64,000 bases of DNA from Candidatus Anderseniibacteriota bacterium (GCA_021414205.1 JAIOOW010000002.1:310001-374000); one strand, 5' to 3'. Numbered from the stretch's first letter, positions 51,047 through 60,060 are shown. The notes: generated by a model from the sequence alone, not told the origin. Numbers and translations are program-made.

Positions 51047-53358
51047 AGTTTTTTCGCTTTAAGCCGTAATGAATTGCCCACAACAGAAACACTTGAGAAC
51101 GCCATCGCAAGCCCTGCAAATACAGGACTTAAGAGCCATCCAAAAACTGGATAAAATAACCCTCCGGCAAGTGGGATGCCAATGATGTTGTAAATAAATG
51201 CCCAAAAGAGGTTCTGCTTGATACCTCTCATAGTGAGCTTTGACAGTCGCACAGCTTTAACGAGTTTTGAAATGTCGCCGTGCAAGAGAGTGATGCCGGC
51301 TGTCTCAATCGCCACGTCTGTGCCGGTCCCCATCGCAATTCCCACATCAGCCTGAGCGAGAGCAGGAGCGTCATTGATACCGTCCCCAGCCATTGCCACA
51401 ATGCGTCCGTCCCTCTGCAATTCCTGTATTTTCTTGAGCTTGTCTTCCGGAAGCACTTCAGCAACAACGTCATCAATCCCTACTTCTTTCGCAATAGCGT
51501 GAGCAGTATTCTTGTGATCGCCGGTTAGCATGACAACCTGTATGCCAAGTGCATGAAGACTTTTAACTGCTTCCACTGCCTCTGGTTTTATAGCATCCGC
51601 CACCATTACAACCCCAAGCACTTCATTCTTTGTCGCAAGAATAATAGGCGTTCTGCCTCGCATCGTTTCTGCTTCAATTTCACTTACATCAAAAGATAGT
51701 TTGAGGTCGGAAATGAGCTTTGTATTTCCTGCAAAGTATTCCGTATTTTCAATAGTTGCTTTCAGCCCCTTGCCCTTAATACTTTCAAAACCAGAAGCCA
51801 CCATGAGAGAGATATTTTTTGTTTTTGCATATTCCAAAACTGCGTGAGCAATCGGATGTTCTGACTTGCTTTCAAGCGTCGCCAGAATAGAAACTATCTT
51901 TTCTTCCGTTAATGAAGAAGTATTTTTTACGCTTACCAATTCCGGCTTGCCTCTAGTTAGAGTGCCAGTCTTATCCACCACTACCGTAGTAACCTTATGA
52001 AGTTTTTCGAGAGTGGCAGCGTCCTTGATAAGGATTCCTTCTTTTGCTCCCTTGCCAACACCAACGATAATTGCAGTAGGCGTTGCCAAGCCAAGGGCGC
52101 AGGGGCAGGCAATAACTAAGATGCCCACAAATGAGGTAAGACCATAGGAAAGGGCTTGAGAGAACCCAAGAAGGGGTGTGCCTATGAGAAGCCATATGCC
52201 GAGCGTAGCGAACGCAATCACTAACACGATGGGCACGAACACAGCCGAAATCTTATCAGCCAACGCCTGAATTGGAGCACGGCTGCCTTGTGCGTCTTCA
52301 ACCATTTTAATGATATGAGCAAGCAATGTCTCCGAGCCTACTTTTGTTGCTTTGAACGTAAACGAGCCAGTGGTATTGATAGTACCGGCAACCACAGTAT
52401 CACCCACGGTTTTTTCTAGAGGCATAGATTCTCCGGTAACCATAGACTCATCAACAAATGACGAACCTTCGGAGATGGTCCCATCTACAGGAATACTGCT
52501 CCCTGGCTTGACTACGATGCTATCGCCATGAACTACTTGATTGATAGATATTTCTTGCTCCTTGCCGTCCCGAATAACAATAGCGGTTTTCGCCTGAAGA
52601 TTCAGGAGTTTCTCTATGGCGTCCCCCGTCTTAATCTTCGCTTTGGCTTCCAAGTATTTGCCGAGCGTAATGAATGCTATTACTACGATAGTTACGTCGT
52701 AATACGTATGCTCAACGTTAATAAACTGGCGAAGCGGTTCTTCAAAAGCTGTAATAATAAAACTATAGAGAAAGGCTACTGACGTACCGATGCCGATAAG
52801 AGTGTCCATGTTCGCCTTGCCGTAGCGGAGGAAACGATAGAAACCCAAGAGGTATGGCTTACCGATAACAAACAGTATGTACGTGGCAAAAATAGGCAAT
52901 AGGTGATGCACGAACTCATTCATAATCGTAGACATTTTCGGCATTGCCCCAAATTGTGCAAGAATATCCCAGCTCATCACAATGATACTAAAAACAGCCA
53001 ACGGGATAGCTATCATCACTTTTGCTCTCATATCAGCAACTTCAGCAAGCTTTTCTTGTTTTGATTGTCCAATACCAGTATGAGCGGCGTGGTCCTCGGC
53101 TGACATGCCCATTTCTTCGGCTGTCTTTCCTCCATGATTTGAGTGGTCAGGCATAACAAGCGAATATCCTAAAGGCTCAATCTTCTTGGAAAGTGCTTGG
53201 GGATTTGTTTTTGATGGGTCAAAAGAAACTTTTACTTTCTCTGTTCCGTAATTAGCTGATGCAGACTCTACTCCTTCAACTTTCTTAAATGTTTTTTCGA
53301 TGATAGACGAACATGAAGCGCAGTGCATTCCTTTTACGTTGTATGTTTGAGTGTGCAT
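51043..53358 (-). CDS. copA: Copper-exporting P-type ATPase
   Basis: 771 residues. The N-terminal HMA domain has GMHCASC (10-16). The transporter has CPCALGLATPTA, the phosphorylation motif DKTGTLTRG, SEHPIAHAV, MLTGDHKNTA, MAGDGINDAPAL and a C-terminal SVVGNSLRLKAKKL, all as in Cu+ ATPases. It pumps Cu+ out using ATP. It lies 15 bases after csoR and overlaps the HMA/TauE gene by four bases. Regulation by copper through CsoR is expected. Confidence 0.97.
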   Translation of the reverse strand: MHTQTYNVKGMHCASCSSIIEKTFKKVEGVESASANYGTEKVKVSFDPSKTNPQALSKKIEPLGYSLVMPDHSNHGGKTAEEMGMSAEDHAAHTGIGQSKQEKLAEVADMRAKVMIAIPLAVFSIIVMSWDILAQFGAMPKMSTIMNEFVHHLLPIFATYILFVIGKPYLLGFYRFLRYGKANMDTLIGIGTSVAFLYSFIITAFEEPLRQFINVEHTYYDVTIVVIAFITLGKYLEAKAKIKTGDAIEKLLNLQAKTAIVIRDGKEQEISINQVVHGDSIVVKPGSSIPVDGTISEGSSFVDESMVTGESMPLEKTVGDTVVAGTINTTGSFTFKATKVGSETLLAHIIKMVEDAQGSRAPIQALADKISAVFVPIVLVIAFATLGIWLLIGTPLLGFSQALSYGLTSFVGILVIACPCALGLATPTAIIVGVGKGAKEGILIKDAATLEKLHKVTTVVVDKTGTLTRGKPELVSVKNTSSLTEEKIVSILATLESKSEHPIAHAVLEYAKTKNISLMVASGFESIKGKGLKATIENTEYFAGNTKLISDLKLSFDVSEIEAETMRGRTPIILATKNEVLGVVMVADAIKPEAVEAVKSLHALGIQVVMLTGDHKNTAHAIAKEVGIDDVVAEVLPEDKLKKIQELQRDGRIVAMAGDGINDAPALAQADVGIAMGTGTDVAIETAGITLLHGDISKLVKAVRLSKLTMRGIKQNLFWAFIYNIIGIPLAGGLFYPVFGWLLSPVFAGLAMAFSSVSVVGNSLRLKAKKL

Positions 53359-53373
53359 ATATTTATATAGTTT

Positions 53374-53649
53374 CTATTTTCTTTTAAGTTTATAAACTTT
53401 GATAATCTCTTCTTTCGCTTTATCTTCTTGCCCAGAATGCATCTGATGACGCACGCAATGGTCCAAATGATTCTCAAGAAGTAAATCTTCAACGTTTGAT
53501 AATCCTTGCTTCACCGCTGATGTTTGCGTAATGACGTCTATGCAGTATGTATCGTTCATAATCATCTCTTGAAGACCACGCACTTGCCCTTCAAGAATCT
53601 TTAATCGGCGTACTACTCGTCCCTTATTTTTGTTATCCATGTATTCCAT
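53374..53649 (-). CDS. csoR: CsoR-type copper-sensing repressor
   Basis: 91 residues from the ATG at 53649. The DUF156 helical bundle is clear: RVVRRLKILEGQVRGLQEMIMNDTYCIDVITQTSAVKQGL and LLENHLDHCVRHQM, giving the Cys, His and Cys ligands (CxnHxxC) of Cu+-sensing CsoR. A longer frame from 53688 would contain the operator, so the start at 53649, six bases behind TATAGT, is preferred. It should repress this operon until Cu+ binds. Confidence 0.92.
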   Translation of the reverse strand: MEYMDNKNKGRVVRRLKILEGQVRGLQEMIMNDTYCIDVITQTSAVKQGLSNVEDLLLENHLDHCVRHQMHSGQEDKAKEEIIKVYKLKRK

Positions 53650-53655
53650 ATAAAC

Positions 53656-53684
53656 ACTATACCCCCGAGGGGGTATATATTCAA
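53656..53684 (-). promoter_or_regulatory. Copper-operon promoter, leaderless
   Basis: TTGAAT (53684-53679) and TATAGT (53661-53656) are 17 bases apart. The csoR ATG starts six bases after the -10 box. The spacer carries the CsoR operator. Confidence 0.75.
53658..53677. promoter_or_regulatory. CsoR operator palindrome
   Basis: Arms TATACCCCC and GGGGGTATA flank a central GA, the C-run/G-run dyad known for CsoR. It fills most of the space between the -35 and -10 boxes, so binding would block RNA polymerase. Confidence 0.8.
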
Positions 53685-53710
53685 CCATTGCGACAAATTA
53701 TCCTTAACAA

Positions 53711-54637
53711 CTATAAGTCCCTTCCAACTTCCCCATTTATATAGTCGGGAATGTCTTTATTTTTAACTGTGATCGCCCCCTTTAAGACTTCAATATTGTT
53801 CTGTAACGGCAATTCATTATGTTTATCGGCGATGGACTTAGCTTTTTTTAGAAAAGCTGTTGCTGCACGAAACCTATAAGCCGTTTTAAGATGATTGGCT
53901 AAATTATAGTAAGTGTAACCCGCGGTTACATCATTCAACTTCTCAAAAATCATGGCTGCCTTCAAAGAAGCTTTTGTAGACTCATCAAGGAGCTTTTCGA
54001 GCATTCTCCCCTTAGCGCCAGGGAAAATTAGTAAGTTCTCAAAAAATGGATATCGCATTAATCTAAAATTTGCCCATAGAGCAGTACGAAAGCCACCGAC
54101 CATACACTCCATCTTATACTGCATATAACGTGAACTTTCTACACTGGCTTTTGACATAAAAACATTACCGAGAGCTTCTTGATTTCCGCTCTCTTCCGCA
54201 AACGCCAAAGCCCGTGTTAACAAATCGCTAACTTCCTTTTCGCATTTCTCAATTTCACTAGTTAAAGTAATGTACTTTTGTTTGTCTGCCTCGGTTGAAA
54301 ATTCAATCCATCCCGAAGCAAGTTTAAGATTCTTTTGGTGATACCGTAGCAAGCTAATCTTATTCATTAACAAATCAGCCTTTCTGCTCATAAAATTCGC
54401 TTGCCAATCTTTATCACCAAATCTTTGCGAGGTCTTTATTGCCTCCTCGCTAAACAAAAGTAATTTTTTATTATCTTCAATCGGGTCCAATACACTCAGC
54501 GCAAGACCAATGGTTTGCAATCTTAATAATTTATCCTTAACCCTGCTTTCCAAATTTAATAATTGAGCGGCAGCTTCCTTGCGTTTACCCGCTTGAAGTA
54601 ACATTAAAGCTTGCTGTAAATCATCTTTTTCTGACAT
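53711..54637 (-). CDS. Helical-repeat (TPR-like) protein paired with DUF4238 protein
   Basis: 308 residues, wholly helical, with repeating helix pairs such as QALMLLQAGKRKEAAAQLLNL, LLFSEEAIKTSQRFGDKDWQANFMSRKADLL and GYTYYNLANHLKTAYRFRAATAFLKKAKSIADK, like TPR or related alpha-solenoids. There is no enzyme motif. The start lies 17 bases inside the DUF4238 gene, indicating coupled translation. It is probably a partner or scaffold of that protein. Confidence 0.65.
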   Translation of the reverse strand: MSEKDDLQQALMLLQAGKRKEAAAQLLNLESRVKDKLLRLQTIGLALSVLDPIEDNKKLLLFSEEAIKTSQRFGDKDWQANFMSRKADLLMNKISLLRYHQKNLKLASGWIEFSTEADKQKYITLTSEIEKCEKEVSDLLTRALAFAEESGNQEALGNVFMSKASVESSRYMQYKMECMVGGFRTALWANFRLMRYPFFENLLIFPGAKGRMLEKLLDESTKASLKAAMIFEKLNDVTAGYTYYNLANHLKTAYRFRAATAFLKKAKSIADKHNELPLQNNIEVLKGAITVKNKDIPDYINGEVGRDL

Positions 54638-55556
54638 AGCGAAACTTATATCTAAATCTTAATTCATCTATCCACGTTCTAACCCTGCGCCTCACAACCT
54701 TAAAAAGAAAGATCGGATTAAGGGGGTAACGAAAGAACCAGATCATCTTTGTTTTTTTGCTGTGCGAAACAAAGTATCTGTAGCAATGGCCAACAATCAT
54801 TCTATTGGACTCATTAACTCTTTCATTTCCTAATCCAATATACCCACGCAAATTACTCCAACTCAAGCAAAGCATAATATCTGGCGATAGCGGCAAAGTC
54901 ACTTGAACACTTTTCTGCCCCAATCCTGGACCATAAAATTTCTGCCACTGTAGATCGGGATTAAAAAGATTACAGGGGTCATCCGAAGTAATAAACTTTG
55001 CAGACCCATTAGCACAAAGAAAGGCCACACCCATCTTCATCAATAATTCCGTAATATCTGGCAAAAGCCCAAAAACATTCAGTTTATGAGCATCTTGCTT
55101 AAATCTTTTTAGTCTTACCGACTCTTTGGGTGGCAAATTATGAGCTTTTTCAATAAACTCTGCTCGTTCTATCAGTTCACTATAAAATTGCTCTAAATTA
55201 TCCTTATGTCTCAAGGTTCTTTGAAGCATCACACTAACAAAAGCACACAAAATAATATGCTCCTCCTCATTGAGAGGTAGTCTATTTTTTATTTTCGTCC
55301 GAAATACCGCAGCATACTTTCCCTCAAGACTAGCCAACGTTTCCTCTATTACGTAGTTTTTCTGTCCGTGAACTTTAAGAGTATACAAATCGTTGCTCGC
55401 CAAAGTGTTTTTTATTTTCTCTCTTCTTTGATTTTTTCCCTTTTTACTAAATATCCAAATAGATGGTTCTTTATTAGGGGGAATCGTTGGGTCCGCAAAT
55501 TCCCTTAGGTAACACTGGGGCACATAGTGTTGTTTTGTTGGTTTATTCTTTGCCAT
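54621..55556 (-). CDS. DUF4238 domain protein
   Basis: 311 residues. The N-terminal motif KQHYVPQCYLREFAD and the later FITSDDPCNLFNP, with LPLSPDIMLCLSW, are the hallmark blocks of DUF4238, a widespread family of unknown biochemistry often seen in accessory regions. The C-terminus is strongly basic (RRRVRTWIDELRFRYKFRYVRKR). The end overlaps the helical-repeat gene by 17 bases, so the two act as a unit. A defence or toxin-like role is possible but not shown. Confidence 0.88.
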   Translation of the reverse strand: MAKNKPTKQHYVPQCYLREFADPTIPPNKEPSIWIFSKKGKNQRREKIKNTLASNDLYTLKVHGQKNYVIEETLASLEGKYAAVFRTKIKNRLPLNEEEHIILCAFVSVMLQRTLRHKDNLEQFYSELIERAEFIEKAHNLPPKESVRLKRFKQDAHKLNVFGLLPDITELLMKMGVAFLCANGSAKFITSDDPCNLFNPDLQWQKFYGPGLGQKSVQVTLPLSPDIMLCLSWSNLRGYIGLGNERVNESNRMIVGHCYRYFVSHSKKTKMIWFFRYPLNPIFLFKVVRRRVRTWIDELRFRYKFRYVRKR

Positions 55557-55597
55557 ACTTATACGGTACAGCTAAGACGGCTTGTCACATAACCATT

Positions 55598-56275
55598 TTA
55601 CTTCGGCATCTTCCCACCGTTCGCTAAACAAGCCTTAACGGTAGAATATGGTGTGAATTTCTTCGTTTGATCATAGTATTTAGTACCCTTAGCGTGACAC
55701 AGGTTATTGACGCTCTTTTTCACCGCGGGAGCAGAGGTTGAGATAGCTGGTGCCTTGGCTGCCTGTACTGTATTGCCGTTACAAGAGGTTGGACTCCATA
55801 ACCCTCGTTTCTTTGTTTGTGCGTCTTTTTGAGCTTTCTTAAAATCAGCCTGGTACTTATACGGAATGCTGTTGTAGGTATATTCATGAGCATATCCATC
55901 TAAGATCATCAGCTTTTCAAAGCTCGTTCCGTTTTCAAGATATACATACCGTAGTAATCTTCCGTATTTGTCTCGCTCTCCAGAAACAGGGTCAGATTCA
56001 AGACGAACTTTTTTACCTGTAAGAATCGTCTTTGCTTTGTTGGATGCTTCTTTCCCAAAACATTGGACTGGTTTTCTTGGATCAACAGTTTCCGGGGTAT
56101 CCATTCCCACTATGCGGATACGTTCTGTCTTAGTACCAATCTGTACGTCTATAGTGTCGCCATCAATAACTTTGGTTACAGGATAGAGAGAAGTTGGTTT
56201 TGTAGCAGCAAAGGCAGGTTGCTGCAAAGCAACGACTAGGAGAATTGATAGAGCAATTGGTTTGAGAAATTTCAT
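55598..56275 (-). CDS. Secreted thermonuclease (SNase family)
   Basis: 225 residues with a signal peptide (to about residue 23, QPAFAATKP). The nuclease core has VTKVIDGDTIDVQ, ERIRIVGMDTPE (catalytic Arg), AKTILTGKKVRLESDPVSGERDKYGRLLRYVY (second acidic/Arg pair) and GYAHEY. A C-terminal Cys-containing segment (NLCHAKGTKYYDQTKKFTPYSTVKACLANGGKMPK) resembles the small excalibur-type extension. It degrades DNA or RNA outside the cell, probably for nucleotide scavenging. Confidence 0.9.
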   Translation of the reverse strand: MKFLKPIALSILLVVALQQPAFAATKPTSLYPVTKVIDGDTIDVQIGTKTERIRIVGMDTPETVDPRKPVQCFGKEASNKAKTILTGKKVRLESDPVSGERDKYGRLLRYVYLENGTSFEKLMILDGYAHEYTYNSIPYKYQADFKKAQKDAQTKKRGLWSPTSCNGNTVQAAKAPAISTSAPAVKKSVNNLCHAKGTKYYDQTKKFTPYSTVKACLANGGKMPK

Positions 56276-56284
56276 ATATCGGTA

Positions 56285-57334
56285 TTATTTTCCAACTTTC
56301 TCAAACTCCGCAGTTGATCTTTCAAGCAACTTTGCTCCCTCACTTATTAATTGTGTTGCTCGCGTAAACTTAGATACACTTCTTTCATCAAAACCTTGAC
56401 GCATTAGCGGCATCGCATCGGCGTATTTCTTGAGAGCCTGGAGCCACACGCTATGAAATTGCTTGTATTGCGCTGGCACTTCCATATCTCGAGCAACTTC
56501 ATAGCTCTTTTCGATTATTACACTGAGTCCAGCCACTTGAGTTATTTCAGATTGAGTCCACGTAGAAAAATCTGGCTTACTCACAAATATTGGACCGATA
56601 GTACTAAAGGATGTTTGCAACACGCCATTTAGCTTTATTATTTGCGACTTATATTCTTGGACTGGCTTATTTGCTTCTTCCTCGGCCTTTCGCTTTTCTT
56701 CCTCTTGAGCGTTCTGCTGAGCTATACGTGCCTGTTCCTTCTTTTCTTCCTCCGTAAAAGTACGATTGAAAGTTAGGCTTATCGTTGTATTCTTTTTTCC
56801 ATTTTCTGCAAGAATGCTAATCGTGTTGCTTTCATGAGGCAGTGGTATGGATTGCTCAAAGGTACCATCACTAGCAACCGTGACATTAGTTCCTCGCACT
56901 TTAATTGTTGCACCCTTAGGCACTACTCTACCTTTAAGTATTACATCCTTAGCTTGGAATGATTGATTATCCGCTGGTTCTAGAATTTGAATACTTGGCG
57001 CCCGATTTGCATATGCCAACGAGCCATTGATAGCAGCAAAGACAACAATAATTCCTGCTGTAGCATACAGTTTATACTTCTTTGAAATAGTAATTCTCTT
57101 CCAGAACCAAAGCGCTGCAAGCAATAAAACAGGAATGGCAAGATACCAATAGATTAGAACAAAGATTAAGGAAACAACGCCAAGAATTAAACCAATAAGA
57201 TTACGCTTTTGTTTACCAGACATCTTTTTAGGAGCGGGCTTTGCTGGAACCTGAGAAAAGTGTAAACGTGCCTCTGCGCGTATCTGCTCTTCTTCGACTA
57301 TTTTCTTTCTCTCTTCTTCGGTGAGTGATGACAT
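56285..57334 (-). CDS. Membrane protein with Ig-like domain and coiled coil
   Basis: 349 residues. An N-terminal charged coiled coil (EEERKKIVEEEQIRAEARLHF) precedes two or three membrane helices (about 45-115), then an Ig-like domain (IQILEPADNQSFQAKDVILKGRVVPKGATIKVRGTNVTVASDGTFEQSIPL), a Glu/Lys/Ala-rich coiled coil and a helical C-terminal domain. Function unknown. The gene ends nine bases before the nuclease start, so they form an operon. Confidence 0.7.
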   Translation of the reverse strand: MSSLTEEERKKIVEEEQIRAEARLHFSQVPAKPAPKKMSGKQKRNLIGLILGVVSLIFVLIYWYLAIPVLLLAALWFWKRITISKKYKLYATAGIIVVFAAINGSLAYANRAPSIQILEPADNQSFQAKDVILKGRVVPKGATIKVRGTNVTVASDGTFEQSIPLPHESNTISILAENGKKNTTISLTFNRTFTEEEKKEQARIAQQNAQEEEKRKAEEEANKPVQEYKSQIIKLNGVLQTSFSTIGPIFVSKPDFSTWTQSEITQVAGLSVIIEKSYEVARDMEVPAQYKQFHSVWLQALKKYADAMPLMRQGFDERSVSKFTRATQLISEGAKLLERSTAEFEKVGK

Positions 57335-57670
57335 ACTGTGTATGCGTTAGCAATTAAAGGTTGCTAGCGGATAACACAAAGCCCACCGCTAGCTGGTGGG
57401 GTAAACCACCCATACCCGTTTCCGGATATGACGTCATCAACGTTAGCTGAACGATGGGTTCAGTGTTGATGACGTTTTGATGCCATGCCGCCGCTAGAAG
57501 CGTGGTTTAGGCAATTAAGTTGTACCCCTATTTGAACTTAAAAAGCATAAAAATGCAACGAGACGCAGGTAAATTCCACCCCGCCACTCACTATATATTG
57601 AGACAAATTACTTTGCCTGATAGGCTGATAAAACAGGCTTTACCACCTGAAATGAATATTAAATTACAAT
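57335..57670. other. Gene-free stretch with nested inverted repeats
   Basis: These 336 bases contain the structured element at 57363-57497. The rest is AT-rich; a small overlapping frame near 57556 is not convincing. Confidence 0.6.
57363..57497. repeat. Nested inverted-repeat element
   Basis: The outer arms CTAGCGG (57364-57370) and CCGCTAG (57491-57497) enclose other pairs: GCTAGCGG with CCGCTAGC (57386-57393), CCACC/GGTGG/CCACC (57383-57387, 57395-57399 and 57406-57410), and an 11-base stem ACGTCATCAAC/GTTGATGACGT (57431-57441/57465-57475) with an inner CTGAAC/GTTCAG. Some pairings exclude others. It lies between divergently oriented gene blocks. A replication or transfer origin, recombination site or RNA element are all possible. 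Confidence 0.5.
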
Positions 57671-59983
57671 ATGCCAGGTCCAGAACATCCTATAGAACCT
57701 ATTACTCTAAGCCTCGCCCGTGCAAGAGATTTGGGCATTGCTAAGAAAAAGGAAAGTTACGAACTTATACCCGAGAAAATTGAGGAGCGGGGAAAGCAGA
57801 TAAAAATAACAGCTCACATCGATGGCAGAGAGACTACTCTTACCTTTGCCAAAGACAAACTAACTGAACGGCAGTGTAGCCTCATCGCTCTTTGCTATGT
57901 TCGCATTGGACGAGGCTACGATGAGTCGGCAAATAAAAACGCTAAAGAATATCTCACCAAGGCGATTAAAGAAGAAATAGGAGCTAGACCAAAAAGAGAA
58001 CCGCAGGATTGGCTCCCTTATTTCCTTATTGCTGCTTGCGACCTTGAAATTGAAGGCTTAGGGAATGTGGCAATTAAAATGTACCACTTTCTGAAACAAC
58101 CCGAACAACTAAGCCACGATTTTTATGTCCATCTTTACGAAAAAGAAAGTAACCCTCTACGAAAACTCAACGTGGCAAAAATTGCCAGTGAATACTACCC
58201 CCACAGCACCTATTTTATTGCGTTAGTTGCAGAACACTTGGCTTCCGAAGGCAAGCAAATCGAGTGCCTTCGTTACCTGATTGAGAAGAAAACCTTGATT
58301 CCTTCACAGGAATGGCAACAGGCAAATAGTCTGCGTTTTATGATATTCAATTGCTTTCTGGGACAGGGAAAGTTTGAGGAAGCAATACAAGAAGCGAGTA
58401 CGCCCCTATACGGTTACAGCAATGATGAGGATTACGCTCCTATTCTCCGAGCAATTGCCCTCGGCAGACAGGGCGATTGGCAAGACGCCACTAATATTTT
58501 GGAAACAGTTGTGCATACAAGCAAGGGTTCAGGTCCCGTTATTCCCGTCGCTTTGTACTACCTACTTAAATGCTATATCAACGCTCAAAACATCCTTGGG
58601 ATAAAAGGAATAGCCGAGACACTAAGCTTGGATGAGATGGAACTAATGCCCTTTGAAGCACCCTTCTACTTTATAGATTCCCAGGAGATAATTGATACCC
58701 TTACATATGCCACTAGTAGTAAGAAGCTAGCCATTGATGAAATGACCAGAGCGAAATTAAAAGGAATACTTGCTTACAAACTCTATCGTCAACTACCTAA
58801 TCCATATACCTACGACTACCCTCGCAAACTTACTTCAGTGGAGCAAAAAAGCCTGGAAAGAGCCTTGCAGCTAACAAAAGACGCATTGGAATATTTTCCT
58901 GCCAAATATTTTTTCAATGCACTTTGCTCAAACCTCTTTTGCCACAAGAGAGAATTTGACACGGGGATGCAGTATAAACTGAGGGCAATAGCGGCGACAC
59001 AGGAGGATTGGGAAAAGGAGGGACTCTATATGGATGTGGGATTTGAGGATTGCAGTTCATCGTATCTTCACACGTATGCTCACAATGTTAAGACTGCGTT
59101 TGCCATGATTGGCAGGTCCCCCAAAAACTACCTAGAAAATGGAGACTTTGAATTTGATATTAAACAGCTATGGAAGAGAAAACTATATAGCCAAATTGCA
59201 GGGTTATACGAATATGTGAAGGAATACACTGATGAGTGGAATGAGGCAAAACAACTAGAAGAAAGCTCAATGCTCTTTGAAATTGCCTACTCACTTAGTG
59301 AGTGCGAAGCCTTGGATGAAGCACGTGAAGTATATAGACTTTATATCAAGACCGAGGGCGAAACATCAGCAGTATTAAATAACCTGGCTATTATTTATGA
59401 GCAGACGGGGAATTTGGCAAAGGCAAAAGAAATAATTAAAAAAGCACATAAGTTGGACCCCGATGACGATACGGCTTCAAGGAATTATCAAAGGCTTTTC
59501 AAAACTCAGAAAAAAGTATCAAGCCGAAAAGATATTCTCGCTCCTGAAAAAACGGAGATGCCCATAGATAAAGCCGCAATTTCTCAACCGCTTGATGTGA
59601 GAATTATTTCTATGCCCATAGTCCAATTTCAGGACGCTGATAGCCCGCAAGCCAACCACCTAAAACGGTCTATCGCCTTTCGCAATAATGGAGACTTACT
59701 TCACAAAGGAGAATGGCTAGCCAGATTTACACCAGGAACCTCCGAATACTACTTTGCCCTTATACTCTGGGACCATTTCAATGAACCCGTCAGTCATGAA
59801 GATATTTTTGACTATTGCAAGAAAAAGATTCGTAAGGCGTACAGCGAAACGGCACAGTCTTTTTGTAATAAGAGAAAGAGCAATATTATCAAGGCATTAC
59901 CAAAAGCAGTAGCAGGGAAAATATTGGTTAGTACAAAGACTGTCGAGGGATTAAACGCATATCAAATGGTCAGTCCCGACTAA
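57671..59983 (+). CDS. Large TPR protein with a possible C-terminal winged helix
   Basis: 770 residues, mostly helical repeats. A clear TPR is SAVLNNLAIIYEQTGNLAKAKEIIKKAHKLDPDD (about 566-600), with further TPR-like pairs at 225-470. The last 110 residues (GEWLARFTPGTSEYYFALILWDHFNEPVSHEDIFDYCKKKI... FCNKRKSNIIKALPKA) look like a winged-helix DNA-binding domain. It might be a sensor-regulator or a plasmid maintenance protein. It begins the rightward block, and a terminator follows it. Confidence 0.65.
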   Translation: MPGPEHPIEPITLSLARARDLGIAKKKESYELIPEKIEERGKQIKITAHIDGRETTLTFAKDKLTERQCSLIALCYVRIGRGYDESANKNAKEYLTKAIKEEIGARPKREPQDWLPYFLIAACDLEIEGLGNVAIKMYHFLKQPEQLSHDFYVHLYEKESNPLRKLNVAKIASEYYPHSTYFIALVAEHLASEGKQIECLRYLIEKKTLIPSQEWQQANSLRFMIFNCFLGQGKFEEAIQEASTPLYGYSNDEDYAPILRAIALGRQGDWQDATNILETVVHTSKGSGPVIPVALYYLLKCYINAQNILGIKGIAETLSLDEMELMPFEAPFYFIDSQEIIDTLTYATSSKKLAIDEMTRAKLKGILAYKLYRQLPNPYTYDYPRKLTSVEQKSLERALQLTKDALEYFPAKYFFNALCSNLFCHKREFDTGMQYKLRAIAATQEDWEKEGLYMDVGFEDCSSSYLHTYAHNVKTAFAMIGRSPKNYLENGDFEFDIKQLWKRKLYSQIAGLYEYVKEYTDEWNEAKQLEESSMLFEIAYSLSECEALDEAREVYRLYIKTEGETSAVLNNLAIIYEQTGNLAKAKEIIKKAHKLDPDDDTASRNYQRLFKTQKKVSSRKDILAPEKTEMPIDKAAISQPLDVRIISMPIVQFQDADSPQANHLKRSIAFRNNGDLLHKGEWLARFTPGTSEYYFALILWDHFNEPVSHEDIFDYCKKKIRKAYSETAQSFCNKRKSNIIKALPKAVAGKILVSTKTVEGLNAYQMVSPD

Positions 59984-60035
59984 ATCAGAATTTCGTCAGA
60001 ATTTTTGGAGATACTTAATATCTCCCCTGGTGCAA

Positions 60036-60060
60036 GCTGGCTACTACAAGCCAGTTTTTT
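60036..60060 (+). terminator. Terminator touching the next start codon
   Basis: The stem CTGGCT/AGCCAG with a six-base loop is followed by six T, and the ATG of the next gene follows with no gap. Confidence 0.75.

Noticed and set aside
57520..57744. A 74-codon frame over the start of the TPR gene
   Set aside because: It overlaps the TPR gene start by 74 bases, has no family pattern, and lies in an AT-rich, structured region.
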